Assembly: GCA_030704615.1 (NCBI GenBank)
Contig: CM060731.1
Coordinates: 68,304,756 to 68,368,755, forward strand
Direction: 5' to 3'
DNA: 64,000 bases
Source of the DNA: Takakia lepidozioides
Taxonomy: Eukaryota; Streptophyta; Takakiopsida; Takakiales; Takakiaceae
Made by a program: the position numbers and the translations under genes. The notes below the pieces were generated by a model, which was given only the letters and a program-made list of their open reading frames with translations, ran no database searches and was not told the origin of the DNA. Below are positions 1 through 10,425 of this stretch, in pieces (within the stretch, counting starts at the first letter, position 1; every line of letters begins with the position of its first letter).

Positions 1-1730
1 CGTTCTTTTACATTCCTTCAAATAGTTGCAGGACCTCCCTATGACAACCATGCTGGACATATCCTGCGATCATGGAATTCCACGACACCACATTTCGTTC
101 AGTCATCCTGTCGAACACTCCCTTTGCATCCTTGATGCACTCACATTTGACATACAGGTCCAGCAGGGCAGTGTTCAGGATGACATCTGGTACAAATCCA
201 GCTTTGACGATGTCCCATGGACCTCATTGCACCTTTCCACGGCTGCCAGGCTTGCACAAGCATTGCAAACGCAAACAAATGTGATGTGGTTGGGCTTCAC
301 CCTTTCGCACATCAATTGCTCATAGGTCTCCAAAGCCTCCATCCTGCCCTTTGCTGTGCATATCCTACAATCATCGTCCTCCACAACACCACATTTCTTT
401 CAGCCATACTGTCGAACCCTCCCTTTGCATCCTAGATGCACTCACATTTGACATACATGTCCAGCAGGGCAGTGTTCAGGATGACATCTGGTACAAATCC
501 AGCTTTGACGATGTCACATGCATGGACCTCATTGCACCTTTCCAAAGCTACCAGGCTTGCACACGCATTGCAAATGCACACAAACGTTATGCGGTTGGGC
601 TTCACCCCTTCGCACATCAATTGCTCATAGGTCTCCAACTCCTCCATCCCGCGCCCTTGCTGTGCATATTCTGCAATCATCGCCCTCCACGACACCACAT
701 CTCCTTCAGCCATACTGTCGAAAACTTCTTTTGCATCCTCGATGCACTCACATTTGACATACATGTCCAGCAGGGCAGTGTTCAGAATGACATTGGGTAC
801 AATTCCAGATGTGACGATGTCACCATGGACCACTTTGCACCTTTCCAGAGCTGCCAGGCTTGCACACGCATTGCAAATGCAAACAAATGTTATGCGGTCG
901 GGCTTCACCCCTTCCCCCATCATTTGCTCATAGGTCTCTGAAGCCTCCATTGCTGTGCATATCCTGCAATCATCGCCCTCCATGTCACCTCATTTCTTTC
1001 AGCCATACTGTCGAAAACTCCCTTTGCATTCTCGATGCACTCACATTTGACATACATGTCCAGCAGGGCTGTGTTCAGGATGACATCTGGTACAAATCAG
1101 CTTTGACAATGTCACCATGGACCTCATTGCACCTTTCCAGGGCTGCCAGGCTTGCACACACATTGCAAATGCAAACAAACGTCAACAAGCTTCTCCTCAT
1201 CTATGTTATCTGTTTTTGGATACTTTCCTGCTGCCACATCGGCAGTAACTTGTCAAAGTCACTCCTAACCACCACAGATACACCCAACGAGCCCATGGAG
1301 ACCTGCTAGCAACTGACACAATTCTGAATTGCATCTGTTTCTCTCTGTATCCAATAGGCATTCACCTTTTTGTCTCCATTGTCCCACCATTGACTGGGGT
1401 CGGAAAAGTGAAATGGTGCAGCTAGGCAGGCAGAGATTGAAACACGGCGCATACATATCGACAAGGATAGTCTCCATAATGATATCTGGTGCAATTCTAG
1501 CTTCCACAATGTCAACATGGACCTATGTACCTTTTTCCAGGGCTTCTAGGCTGGCACAAGCATTGAGATAGAAATGAATGTAATGCTGTTGGGTGTTCAT
1601 ACATCTGGCAAGCCGCCCTACCACAGCCATGCTGATCATATCTTGCAATTATCAGACGCATCTCAGGACCGAGTCTGATGAGAGGGAAAAACAGGCTGAA
1701 ATAGGTCGAAGAAGAAGGTGCCCTCACCAC
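1..1730 (-). pseudogene. PLS-class pentatricopeptide repeat (PPR) gene, decayed
   Basis: Reading the minus strand gives repeated PPR motifs such as 'NACASLAALERCKVVHG', 'NTALLDMYVKCECI' and 'VVSWRAMIAEYAQQ', the L, S and P motifs of a PLS-type organellar RNA-binding protein. The longest open stretch is 983-432 (183 aa). The DNA repeats as a unit of about 300 bp (anchor CAGCAGGGCA at 161, 462, 768 and 1061); 306 bp would equal one P-L-S triplet of 102 aa. The 301- and 293-bp spacings break the frame. A more diverged motif ('NACASLEALEKG', then 'DIIMETILVDMYA') lies at about 1570-1440. No start codon or E/DYW tail is seen. Known for the family: organellar RNA editing or processing. The array runs off the left edge, so the true 3' end is unknown. 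Confidence 0.78.
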
Positions 1731-1891
1731 ATTGTCCTTGACCTTGTGTCATGACCCATGGAGGATTTGACGGACCATCAACCCAAAAGGACCTCTTGTG
1801 TGTGCTGCTTTTGTCTGTAGTCAGGTAATGTCGGATTGGTCTGTGAGAACCACCACGGTGCAGCTGAGTAGGCAGAGATTGAAACACGGCA
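1412..1891. repeat. Short duplicated segment
   Basis: A block of about 36 bp, GGTGCAGCT followed by AGGCAGAGATTGAAACACGGC-like sequence, occurs at about 1414-1448 and again at about 1857-1891 in the same orientation with few differences. It links the diverged PPR motif to the flank of the next gene, suggesting a local duplication. Confidence 0.5.
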
Positions 1892-1921
1892 TGCTAAGAC
1901 CAAGCTGAATCTCCCAAGAAC

Positions 1922-2058
1922 CTTGTAAACATCAGGAAGAATACCATCTACGATTGAATTTGCTTCCCCCTCTTTAGTGTCACCATCAGGCTTTCTCTTT
2001 CTGACCCCACTTTTCCATTTCGTTTCAGATTTCTTAGACTCATTATCTTTCCTGAAGC
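1922..2058 (-). CDS. Candidate C-terminal exon of the Dpb4-like gene
   Basis: On the minus strand a plausible acceptor (TTTGCAG, 2065-2059) precedes an open segment rich in Lys, Glu and Asp, including 'RKDNESKKSETKWK' and 'VRKRKPDGDTKEGEA'. A possible donor (GTTCTTGG) follows at 1921. Plant and animal Dpb4/POLE3 proteins end in a charged tail of this kind after the histone fold, and this segment lies downstream of the histone-fold exon at 2680-2560. The link is inference from composition and order only. Another segment at about 2470-2370 ('GAKSNSSRKPLQGTPQKFEK') could be an intervening exon. Confidence 0.3.
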
Positions 2059-2520
2059 CTGCAAACACCCATAACTGCTCAAGAACTTTGTTCTTTAAAG
2101 ACAGTCTAGATAAGTCATGCAAAAGGAAGACATAGAATGTATTCATGAGATGATGTTGTCATAGACCCTACGCCCAGTTTGGGTAGAACAAGAGGGAACA
2201 GACGCTACCTTTGTCAGGGGCTCACTCCAGTAGTGGGACTTACCTTGGTATAAACAGCTTTCCAGGTTCTCCTAGAAATCCCTTCACACGAGCATCAATC
2301 TGCTGTGTGTGAGCTGCCCAGCAATTAGACCCCAACAAGGGCCAGGGAAGACACACAGAGTGTGAGAAAGACTAGTGTCTTTGTTGATTTTTTTGGCTTT
2401 TTCAAACTTTTGAGGTGTTCCCTGAAGAGGTTTTCTACTAGAGTTTGATTTGGCACCTTGCCCCATAAGGAAAGACAGAACAAAAAACTCAAATAATCCA
2501 CTTAAGTCATCACTGCAAAT

Positions 2521-2550
2521 CATCATGAGAGAGAGAGAGAGAGAGAGAGC
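2521..2550. repeat. (GA)n microsatellite
   Basis: A run of GA dinucleotides (2527-2549) lies in the intron just downstream of the histone-fold exon of the minus-strand gene. Confidence 0.9.
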
Positions 2551-2559
2551 CATACACAC

Positions 2560-2680
2560 CTGCAAGTGCAGCTCTCAAGGGCTCACAAAACTCGGTGAGG
2601 TCCAGCTCCTCAATAGCTTTGAGCACATCCTCAGCATTGATGGTTTGTCGCTTTGATTCACGACATATTTCATTTGCTCT
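2560..2680 (-). CDS. DPB4: Dpb4/POLE3 (NF-YB-like) histone-fold exon
   Basis: The minus-strand translation has 'ANEICRESKRQTINAEDV' followed by 'LKAIEELDLTEFCEPLRAAL', the second half of the histone fold of DNA polymerase epsilon subunit 3 (Dpb4, also classed with NF-YB10/11 in plants). The block K/RRQTINAxDV and the ending EFxEPL are family hallmarks. An acceptor (GTAACAG) precedes the exon and a donor (CAG|GTGTGT) follows at 2559, so this is a spliced exon. The first exon with the alpha1 helix and start codon was not found upstream; it may be distant or lost. Known role: H2A/H2B-like dimer with Dpb3 in Pol epsilon and chromatin complexes. Confidence 0.72.
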
Positions 2681-2876
2681 GTTACAGCAGAGACCATCCC
2701 TGGTGTGTTCATTGGTCCATCCTTTCCTTCCCTCCCCCTCCTCTCTTTCCCTCTTTTCCTCTCTTTTCGAATCATAGTTAATCTGGAGCTTGAAATCCGA
2801 CCCTTTTGGATGAATCTGGACCCACACTCGATCCCTGCTCCTTCAGCTATCCATGCCTGTGCTTGCAAGGTGAACG

Positions 2877-3008
2877 ATGGCGGAAAACACAGAGCTCCTG
2901 CAGTTCAAGAAGATCAAGATCCGGGCATTTCGGGCAGTTCCAAAAACGTTGGCGCGGCGATTTTTATTGGCCTATTTCGAGCGGGCCGTCCGGGCAGATT
3001 CCAAATAA
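2877..3008 (+). CDS. Short ORF of 43 aa, unknown
   Basis: ATG at 2877 opens a small basic ORF (begins 'MAENTELLQFKKIKIR', ends 'FERAVRADSK') closed by TAA at 3006. It lies upstream of, and divergent to, the Dpb4-like exon, so it could be a first exon or a chance ORF. I recognise no family. The basic, amphipathic composition is its only notable property. Confidence 0.22.
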   Translation: MAENTELLQFKKIKIRAFRAVPKTLARRFLLAYFERAVRADSK

Positions 3009-3017
3009 ATTGACGAC

Positions 3018-3080
3018 GACGATGACCTGGCTACGATGACCTGGCTATGATGACCTGTCTACGATGACCTGTCTATGATG
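3018..3080. repeat. 15-bp tandem repeat
   Basis: The unit GATGACCTGGCTACG and variants occurs four times in a row (GGCTACGATGACCT, GGCTATGATGACCT, GTCTACGATGACCT, GTCTATGATG). It separates the short ORF from the PLAT gene. Confidence 0.85.
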
Positions 3081-3214
3081 TTTTGGCACTATGGCACCCT
3101 ATACCTGCTCTACGCTAAACTAGCTTCCGACCTTCGGTCATCGCTAGAATTTTTTAATCAGTGGCTTGATTCAGACTTAGGAGATGGCTCATCAGGAGAC
3201 AGATTGTGCTTGGT

Positions 3215-3700
3215 CACCATGGAGACCAAAAGCTATCACGCGATAACTTTGCAGTCTTCACCTCAGATATTAAGGGTGGTGGAACTGATGCAAACATTGT
3301 CATTCAGCTCGGAGATCATGGCCGGGAGTCCGGTGAGAAGAAAATCGTGGCATCGTCTGAGGCCTTTGAAAGAGGGAAGTGTGATGTATTAACAATTGAG
3401 GCTCCAGAGATGGGAGCCCTTGTTAAACTTCAAACCGGGCATGACAACTCAGGGTCGAGACCAGCATGGCATTTGACAAAGTCGAAGTATTTGAGGAAGG
3501 AACTGGTAAAAGTTGGGTCTTTATCTGCAATGAGTGGAGTGATGACAGAAAGGGAAATGGCTGCACAATCAAAGACTTGGAGCCTCTGGATCTTGGCGAT
3601 TCGAAGGCATCCAAAATGACCTATCGTGTCACAGCATTCACATTCACAGGTGACTGCCAGGGAGCTGCAGTGAGGAGAGTGATATGGAACTCATTGATGC
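3215..3700 (+). pseudogene. PLAT/LH2 domain protein, frameshifted
   Basis: A PLAT beta-sandwich is spread over three frames: 'TKSYHAIT' (about 3220), then 'FAVFTSDIKGGGTDANI' with 'GDHGRESGEKK' and 'GHDNSGSRPAWHL' (about 3248-3470), then 'DKVEVFEEGTGKSWVFICN' with 'GCTIKDLEP' (3474-3600). The TSDxxGxGTDAN strand and the 'GHDNSGxxPAWHLDKVEV' strand are diagnostic of PLAT. A second PLAT domain begins at about 3617 ('YRVTAFTFTGDCQGA') and is lost after about 3680, suggesting a tandem-PLAT protein like LOXHD1-type proteins. Known role: lipid or membrane-protein binding. Two frameshifts and truncation make this copy broken unless the sequence has errors. Confidence 0.75.
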
Positions 3701-5222
3701 GAGTGAGGACAATAATGAAGGAATTTGGCTGCTGTCGTGGATGCAATGCTCATCAACACAGAACACAGGGTGAGGTCCCTCATTTCCATTGCCTTGTGAA
3801 CATGCCAAGGGACACTTGCAAGGCTGGTTTGCTGTTAGTAGGTAACAAAACAGGAGATGTGGGCTATTACCTATTAACTCTTTCCTGTGCCTCATTAGAG
3901 AAGTACCAAGAGACTCAAGGGCCTATTATGAACGAAAGTATATGGGTCCACCAACTCCATGCCTCTGGACCTGGCCGTGATTATTTTCCATACTTCCAAT
4001 ATTCAATTGGTTTTACAGAGATTAGACTCATGCAGGTGTTTTATTTTGCACGCCTTTTCGAATGGCGTTCAGCCATTTATTCACAACCTTTTTATCCTGA
4101 TTTCCAGCATGCAGTAAGTATGATACTTAGTCCGTGTTTTTTGGAAAGAGTAGTTGGGCTTTGTTCAGAAACCACAAAGTAAAGTGTGTTTGCAAGTTTT
4201 GCGTTCGTGAAGCAGTTGTGGATCTTTCGTGGATCTTTCATGGGTTTACTTGTTTGAGTTATTGGCAAAGGTCCTCCATTTTTCCACCGTCAGCTCTCCT
4301 CTTGTAGTGACATTTTAGTGGTTGTTTGATGACCCAAGGAGCTGCATGCAGGTCAACACCTCAATCCTCTAGTTGTTTCTTAATAAGTCCTCTTAATTGT
4401 TTTCCATTTGGTTGAAACAAAGAGAGGTAGAGAGTTGCAGTTACGAGACCTTTTAGTTGAAGTTCAAAGATGGGGCGGTGGAGGGATGGCAGGTAAAGCT
4501 GACACTGATAGTGGCAGGCATTGTGGTGCCATTAAACACAATGTTTGGCCTTATTGTTGCTCTCTGGCTCACTCGCCATGACTTCCCTGGTAAGGTATGC
4601 TCCACCTCATAAAGTAATTCTACATCGTCTTGCAAGAGAGGCAGGCACTACTTCCAATTCAGAGTCCATTGTCTTGATATCATTTATGAAGAAAACATGT
4701 TTTGCTTGGAATGTCACTGGGTTCATATTAGGAGGATGAAAAATAGGTTCAAGAGGCATCTGTTGTGGGGATGTGTTGTGCAGGCGCTTTTGATAAGCTT
4801 TTTGGATTTGCAACAAAGCAAATTAGCATCATATACCTGTAAGGTGCAGGTCAGCACTCATGCAACCACTCCAGCTTGCACTGGATGATTCATGTCACCC
4901 TTATGTGATGCCTCACTGTGTAGCAAAAAATAAATTTCAAATGTTTCTCCTAGCTTGGGAAGGTGGAAACAGGAACTGAGTGGATGCAAACTGATAAGAC
5001 AAGCAATGTCAGAACAAGAAAAAGGTCAGATGCTAATCTGAATATGCTCGTATTAATGCAGCGTTCATATTTGCAAACAGGTATACAGAGTTTGTTTTCA
5101 GCACCTGCTAACCAAGTAAGAATGGAACAACTATATGAATCTGGATTCTTATTGTCTTTATAGAAGTGGCCATTCAGAGAGCTTCTAATGAGAGTTTCAT
5201 AGTTGCTGCCAATGATTGAATT
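3700..5222. other. Intergenic or intronic stretch, no recognised gene
   Basis: Short open segments exist, for example plus 3700-3900 ('CCRGCNAHQHRTQGEVPHF') and minus 4816-4453 ('FFINDIKTMDSELEVV'). None matches a family I know, and splice borders are not convincing. AT-rich runs near 4180-4450 and 4900-4960 look non-coding. Part could be introns or UTR of the neighbouring PLAT and HECT genes. Confidence 0.4.
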
Positions 5223-6685
5223 TCAGGGTCTTCCGTAGCTGCTGTCCATGATTGAATACTTCATTCTGCCAAGCATCATCTCATCGCTTTTGTAAGGTGG
5301 AAGATACAGGGTTTGCACACAGGTCGAGGACTGCATGCATGGATTGTCATTCCGGTGATCCATGCGCATTATGGTGATATCCTTTGCACCAAAGTACTCT
5401 AACCCCGTGATGAAAACTGACAGCCTCGTCCTCTCTGCATAGGACAGGGTCTGGACACAATTGATGAACCAGAGTTTTTGCACGGGGTCGATGGAAGGGT
5501 GGAAGCAGCAGCGGCGTAGGAAATCAGCAGCCTCTATTGCGCAGGTCCCATTGAACAAGATGCACAGTGTTTCTGGTGTGAGCTGCATTAAACCATCTCG
5601 CATATTTGATTTTTTAGTTGCAGTTGTGTTTGCACCATCAATTGCCTTGAAAAACCCTCTCCTCGTCGCTTGCCCAATCTCTTTTCTGCCCTGAAACAAA
5701 TAGCTGTAGATAATGGCACCAACTTTGTTCTTCACGTCAATTTCCCAAGTGTCGTGTGTCACTTCAAAAATTTTGAACGTCCATCCAAGGTCATCGTCAA
5801 TCTGGTCTGTTGCTAAATCCTGGATGGTCTGTGATGCTTCGCTGAATGATCTATAAAGCCTCTCTAGAACGGCCCATTTGCTAGGCCATCCTAATTTGAA
5901 ATCCCGCTCCAGGTCAGCCCGCATCTTTGGGTCCACCCCTAACCCTAAGTTTGTGGACACAGGCACCTGCTCCAGCAGGATCAGGAGTGTCGTGTAGGAG
6001 AAGTATCGAGGGACTTCGATGCTGAAAGTACCAAGCTGGAAAATCAGGTGACCCAGCATTTCAGCCTGCATTTCAGCATTCCAATATTTTAGCACTCATT
6101 TTGTGAATCCAATGTGTGGTAATACACATAACATGCAAATTTCAACTGTACCGTGGGCAACTGCATTTGTGGCCGGACAATCTCTGAGCCCAATTTCACG
6201 TGCAGCAATTGGCCTTGTAGGTTGTCCGTGTATTCAAATATCTGGTTGTAGTTCTGCAAAAGAATAAACTAAACCATCAGTATGTGTAATTTCCAGCAAC
6301 TCTGTAACCCAGATTTTAATGGACACAATTAAAGTATGAAAAAGATCAGAATTGCTCACGTAGCTAAAGGACCAGAATTGCTTCCACAAGTTTGTTAACC
6401 AGGCGTCTCTTAGCCCATCCGCGTCTATAGTTCCAGATTCTTGAATTCCGCTGGAATGCACATCTCCACACGAGGGTTGTATGAGGCAGCTTCTTTGGTC
6501 AGTGAGTTTGTGTACCAAAGCTCCAAAAAAGCTTGCAACTCCCTGCCTTGGTGCACAAGGACTTCTGTCCCTCTTGCTGCAGCTGACTTTAAGTATGCGT
6601 TGTAGGTCTTGAAGACTTTTTTATTTACATAAAATCTTTGGTACGCAAATAGTGCATCATCCACTTTTGCACGAGCATCCAACAC
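5223..6685 (-). CDS. HECT-type E3 ubiquitin ligase, C-terminal exons
   Basis: Three minus-strand segments fit a HECT domain. At about 6450-6360 'GTIDADGLRDAWLTNLWKQF' resembles the start of the N-lobe. The exon 6095-5223 (290 aa) has 'AEMLGHLIFQLGTFSIEVP' (N-lobe), 'LTPETLCILFNG' and, near the end, 'STCVQTLYLPPY', the C-lobe site whose Cys accepts ubiquitin before the conserved LPxY. The upstream exon (6685-6425, 'VDDALFAYQRFYVNKKVFK') is helical and unassigned. Known chemistry: Cys-thioester transfer of ubiquitin from E2 to substrate. The 5' part is missing and the inverted-repeat block at 7.0-7.9 kb sits where it would continue, so the gene may be truncated. The intact Cys and lack of stops in the last exon suggest recent function. 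Confidence 0.68.
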
Positions 6686-6830
6686 AAGTGTCTCCTCGGC
6701 CGTGCCTTATTGGCTGGTGGGGCCCGCACTGCAAGCACTTTTTTAATATCAAGTACAGGGCCTCTCCCCCCTTTTATTTATTCTAAAGAAACTGGTTTAA
6801 GATTAATTGAACTGTTGGTCTATTATGAGG

Positions 6831-6854
6831 CCCCCCCCCCCCCCCCCCCCCCCC
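6831..6854. repeat. Poly-C tract (24 C)
   Basis: Twenty-four consecutive C residues, preceded by GAGG. Such runs can form i-motif/G4 structures and are prone to length error in assembly. Confidence 0.95.
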
Positions 6855-7030
6855 GCAAGTTATTTTTTCCTTGCATATCAATCCATTTCAGGATCGTAAA
6901 GAACTGCCCAAGAATTTTGCAGTGTATATCTAGGCGCCTTACATGGGTGCAATGTCCACTCTAACAAACAGTGACCTTACGTTTTCGTAAGGCTCCTGCG
7001 GCAACACAGGAGTGATCTTACGTATTAGGT

Positions 7031-7125
7031 AAAGTCCTGCAACGAGGGCTGTACGGGATTCAAGGTTCCACAGTCTCCAGGGCGTGGGAATCTTGAATCC
7101 CGTAAAGCCCGAGTTACAGGACTTT
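7031..7125. repeat. Fold-back 1: 39-bp inverted repeat
   Basis: The left arm 7031-7069 (AAAGTCCTG...GGGATTCAAGGTTCC) and the right arm 7087-7125 are reverse complements with about six mismatches and a 17-base loop. The arms share a central TACGGGATTCAAG block. It resembles a MITE or fold-back element; no coding potential. Confidence 0.8.
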
Positions 7126-7285
7126 AGCTCACGTAAAAACTGTATTTATGACCGTGTGAAAAGAAAATTACTTGCTCAGATTATGGGCCGAGCCCATGGG
7201 CTCCAGGGTGTGTAACAGGACAAGCGGGATTTTATGCTATTAAAAGCGCACCAAAACTACACTAGCTAGGTTTTTACGTACTAGA

Positions 7286-7379
7286 GAACGGGCCGTGTTT
7301 GGCCGATTCTGCCCTGTAAGCGGCTTTGGGCGAGCCCTATGGCAGCGCACAGGGCAGAGTCGGCCAACGCGGCCTGTTC
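7286..7379. repeat. Fold-back 2: 31-32-bp inverted repeat
   Basis: The left arm 7286-7317 (GAACGGGCCGTGTTTGGCC, then GATTCTGCCCTGT) pairs with the right arm 7349-7379 (ACAGGGCAGAGTCGGCC, then AACGCGGCCTGTTC), with a GC-rich loop of about 31 bases. Confidence 0.8.
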
Positions 7380-7386
7380 ACTGGCT

Positions 7387-7658
7387 TTAAAAGCAGGTGT
7401 GGCGGATTCTCGCCGCTACGTGGTGCAATATGATTGAGGTTCAATTATCCCATATCGATTGCCCAGATTCAGAGCCCCGGAGACGATATAAACGGGGCGA
7501 GCTTTAGGGAAAGGTGGGTGGGTTGATGGCTGGCCTCGGTAGTAGGTCTGTCGTCCTCTGTGCATAATCGGCCATCCCTGCTGATTCTACCCTTGGTTGC
7601 CGATTTGGCCCGAGAATTAGGCCGAAAAAGTGGCAGAATCCGCCACACCTGCTTTTAA
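7387..7658. repeat. Fold-back 3: 24-bp perfect inverted repeat
   Basis: TTAAAAGCAGGTGTGG then CGGATTCT at 7387-7410 is the exact reverse complement of 7635-7658. The 224-bp interior has no ORF. With fold-backs 1, 2 and 4 it forms a cluster typical of nested or compound non-autonomous DNA elements. Confidence 0.85.
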
Positions 7659-7728
7659 CAAATTCGTAAGGCCACACTTCGATTTTTTTAATGTTTTAGT
7701 TGAATTCTCGGGCAGTTCTTTACGCAAG

Positions 7729-7838
7729 AGAAGGGCCCATGTGTGGGGCCTTCCGCCATTTTCAGGACCTGGGCCTCGGGCTACCGCCCTCGTCTACGGC
7801 CCTCACATGGCGGAAGGCCCTCCACTCAGGCCCTTCTC
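7729..7838. repeat. Fold-back 4: interrupted inverted repeat
   Basis: GAGAAGGGCC (7729-7738) plus GGGCCTTCCGCCAT (7746-7759) pair with ATGGCGGAAGGCCC (7807-7820) plus GGCCCTTCTC (7829-7838). The loop is GC-rich. Confidence 0.8.
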
Positions 7839-7859
7839 CTATACTTGAAAATCAATTCA

Positions 7860-8322
7860 TTACGTGGATGTAATTATATATGTATAGCATAACCTCCATA
7901 GCTTTATAAAAAGACCCAAGTGGGGTGACTGTACAAATGGGTGTAACTGTCCCGAAGAGGAAAAACCAAAGCTGGTACAGCCGGATATATTGACACAAAG
8001 AAAGAAATCAAACTATTCTAGTATCATCTACAGCCTGAAGAAGGTCAGACAACAGAAAAGAGGGTGGATCGGAGAGTGCGAGGAGGCGAGATGAAGCCGC
8101 CCCAGCAACCTTTGCCCGACGTAAAATAGATTGAGCGGAGAGCAACAGAAACTTGTTGTCTAAAGAAAGCTACAAAAACAGAGGCCTATGGGCTTTCAAG
8201 GCTTTTGTTTTCCGCTGCAGGATGGGTATGCATATATATTAGTTTTGTTATGTATAGATGAAAGTGCAATATACAAAACTGAAATATTAGTTGGTTCAGG
8301 TTCCAAATTTTTAATTTTCTAA
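7860..8322. other. Non-coding stretch before the Harbinger element
   Basis: AT-rich sequence with no ORF I can support. It ends in TAA at 8320-8322, directly followed by a Harbinger-like terminus. Confidence 0.5.
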
Positions 8323-8345
8323 GAGCATCTCCACCGTATCCACTG
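8323..8345 (+). repeat. Candidate left terminal repeat of PIF/Harbinger element
   Basis: GAGCATCTCCACCGTATCC follows TAA. Many plant PIF/Harbinger and Tourist-like elements start with a GAGCATCTCCA-type end and duplicate TAA/TTA. The matching right end was not found beyond the transposase 3' end, so this is inference. Confidence 0.45.
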
Positions 8346-8416
8346 AAAACTTAACCGTAAAGCTCCATATAGGGACACCTATTCCGTGCGCTAAATATTA
8401 TTTTACGTCGCTCTTA

Positions 8417-9345
8417 ATGCATCGACCCAGACCCACCGCAGACGCGGAAAAGCCAATGCTATATGCCGTCGGGCTCACTGCTGACGACCCCAATGGAATA
8501 GCATGTGGCGGGTTCTCTGAATTACCTTTGTACGATGAGAGGACATTTCGCCGTCGGTTCAGGATGCAGAAGGATCTTTTCTTAAAGATTATGTACTCTG
8601 TTGTAGCCTATGATCCTTATTTGAAGCAGAGAGTAGATGGGTGTGGATTGTTGGGTTTGTCGAATATCCAGAAATGCACAGCGGCATTAAGGATGCTCGT
8701 TTATGGTGTAGCTACCGATGCTGTTGATCAGTCCTGCAAGTTGAGCGAATCCACTGCTATGGAGGCTATGAAGAGATTTGTGCATGCAGTTCATGCCTGT
8801 TTTGAAGAAAATTTCCTTCGTTAACCAACTGCACAAGACATACAGAGGCAAATGTGGATCAATATTGTTCGAGGGTTTCCTGGTATGTTTGCCTCTTTAG
8901 ATTGTATGCTGCCTCCAGTATCAAGATAAAGATGGAAACCGCAGCATTATGCTGGAGGCAATTGCCTCTCAGGATCTTTGGATCTGGCACACCTTCTTTG
9001 GGCTGCCAGGTGGAAATAATGACATTAACGTTCTGGATCGCTCTCCGTTGGTTGCAAATTTGCTCAAATGACAGGCTGAGAATGTCGCCTTCACTGTCAA
9101 CGACAATGTCTACAAGAGGTATTACCTCTTGGCAGATGGCATATATCTCTTTTGGTCCATTTTTGTGCAGACAATTCATGAGCCTCAAGACCAGAAGAGG
9201 GCGCATTTTGCGATGATGCAGGAGTCAGTGAGAAAGGACGTTGAGAGAGCTTTTGGTGTACGACAAAGTAGGTTTTCAATCATACAAAACCTTTCAAGAC
9301 AGTGGGATGTATACAATATCAAATCTATCATGTTAGCATGTGTCG
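8417..9345 (+). pseudogene. PIF/Harbinger transposase, N-terminal part
   Basis: ATG at 8417 opens 135 aa typical of plant Harbinger transposases ('YDERTFRRRFRMQKDLFLKI', 'QKCTAALRMLVYGVATDAVD', 'ESTAMEAMKRFVHAV'), then a stop (TAA, 8822). Downstream, in shifting frames, come 'GFPGMFASLDCM' (first catalytic Asp), 'GGNNDINVLDRSPL' (second Asp) and 'DVERAFGVRQSRF' (catalytic Glu), so the DDE nuclease is recognisable. A deletion between 'DCMLPP' and 'YQDKDGNRSIM' removes the HW block. The frame ends inside 'SIMLACV' at 9345, where the hAT element is inserted; the rest is at 21241. Known role: cut-and-paste transposition of Harbinger DNA with a MYB-like partner, which is absent here. Confidence 0.9.
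9338..9345 (+). repeat. hAT target-site duplication, left copy
   Basis: ATGTGTCG, identical to 21233-21240. An 8-bp duplication is the hallmark of hAT insertion. Removing one copy plus the element restores the Harbinger reading frame across the site. Confidence 0.95.
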
Positions 9346-9589
9346 CCTAGTTGCAAATTTGGACGTGACATGGCGTTGACGCGTCAACATCACGTCCGAC
9401 GTCAGCGACGGACGTGCGTCGCGTCACGTCACGTCCTAAACCGACGTTATTGTACATAAATATGTTTATTTTTTTACTTTACTATTGACTATTTACTATA
9501 AAAACCGACGTGGCAACCGATGTGGTCTTATTACGTGGACTTCATTAATTATCTGTAAAATTCATATATTATGATTTATATTATCAATC

Positions 9590-10080
9590 ATGCGACCGTC
9601 AGCAAAGGTTGGTCGGACAAATTTTTATTTTTTTTAAATAGGTGCGACCACCAGAAGGGGGTGGTCGCAAAAAAATTCTTATTTTTTAAATGGATGCGAC
9701 CACCAGCAGGTGGAGGTCGCAGCATTTTCATTTTTTTTAATAGGTGCGACCACAAGCAGATGGTAGTTGCACATTTTTTCTTTTTTTTAAATTGGGTGCG
9801 ACCACCAGCAAATGTTGGTTGCAAATTTTTATTTTTCTTAAAATATGTGCGACCACCAGCAGGTGGTGGTCACAACTTTTTCATTTTTTTTAAATAGGTG
9901 CGACCACCAGCAGAGGATGGTCGCACGTTTTTAATTATTTTTTAAATGGGTACGACCACCAGCAGGGGATGGTTGCACATTTTGTAATTATTTTTTAAAT
10001 GGGTGCGACCACCAGCCGGTGGTGGTCGCAGACTTTTTCTTTTTTGTTATTAGGTGCGACCGCTCCCTGGACACGTGGCC
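9590..10080 (+). repeat. Left subterminal array, about 52-bp palindromic repeats
   Basis: TGCGACCACCAGCAGG followed by its partner TGGTGGTCGCA starts at 9591, 9643, 9695, 9745, 9797, 9847, 9899, 9951, 10004 and 10055, a period near 52 bp. Each unit is a hairpin of about 11-bp arms followed by a T-rich spacer. The unit is the reverse complement of that in the array at 20.4-21.0 kb. Known: hAT transposases bind subterminal repeat motifs; these are likely such sites. Confidence 0.9.
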
Positions 10081-10130
10081 AGGCGTAAATAGGCAGCAAA
10101 GGCGGTCGCACGTCAGGCCTCTCCAGGCAG

Positions 10131-10139
10131 TATATAAGG
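10131..10139 (+). promoter_or_regulatory. TATA box, left inward promoter
   Basis: TATATAAGG follows the left array and precedes the kinase-like gene by about 290 bp. A mirror-image TATATAAGG is found inside the right array. Confidence 0.6.
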
Positions 10140-10425
10140 GCCTACCCCTCATTCCCAATCAACTTTTTTCCCTCTCTGTGAGTGCGGTTCTGGGGCTTCT
10201 TGGAGTTTGAACTTCGGTGGCCAGGACTGAGCGTGGGAGGGGGAGAAAGTGGATTTGTGTGGGGGAGGAGTTTTTGCCTTTTTTTCCTGGGACTGCGGGA
10301 GAGTTTGCTTTGGGTACTATATCAATAGAGGGTGAGGAAATTGGTCTGCTAGTATATAAGGTTATCAATAGTTTGGGTTTGTTTTCCGTTACGAAGCCGC
10401 GTCTATTCCGCAGAGTACTTTCATC

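Noticed and set aside
9571-9897. 108-aa ORF of repeated 'CDHQ' and 'FFFLN' units
   Set aside because: The frame is produced by the palindromic 52-bp array and appears on both strands.
9590-10080. Regular about 52-bp repeats resembling a CRISPR array
   Set aside because: The repeats are palindromic throughout, spacers are low-complexity T-rich and not unique, the organism is eukaryotic, and an inverted copy at 20.4-21.0 kb marks them as transposon ends.
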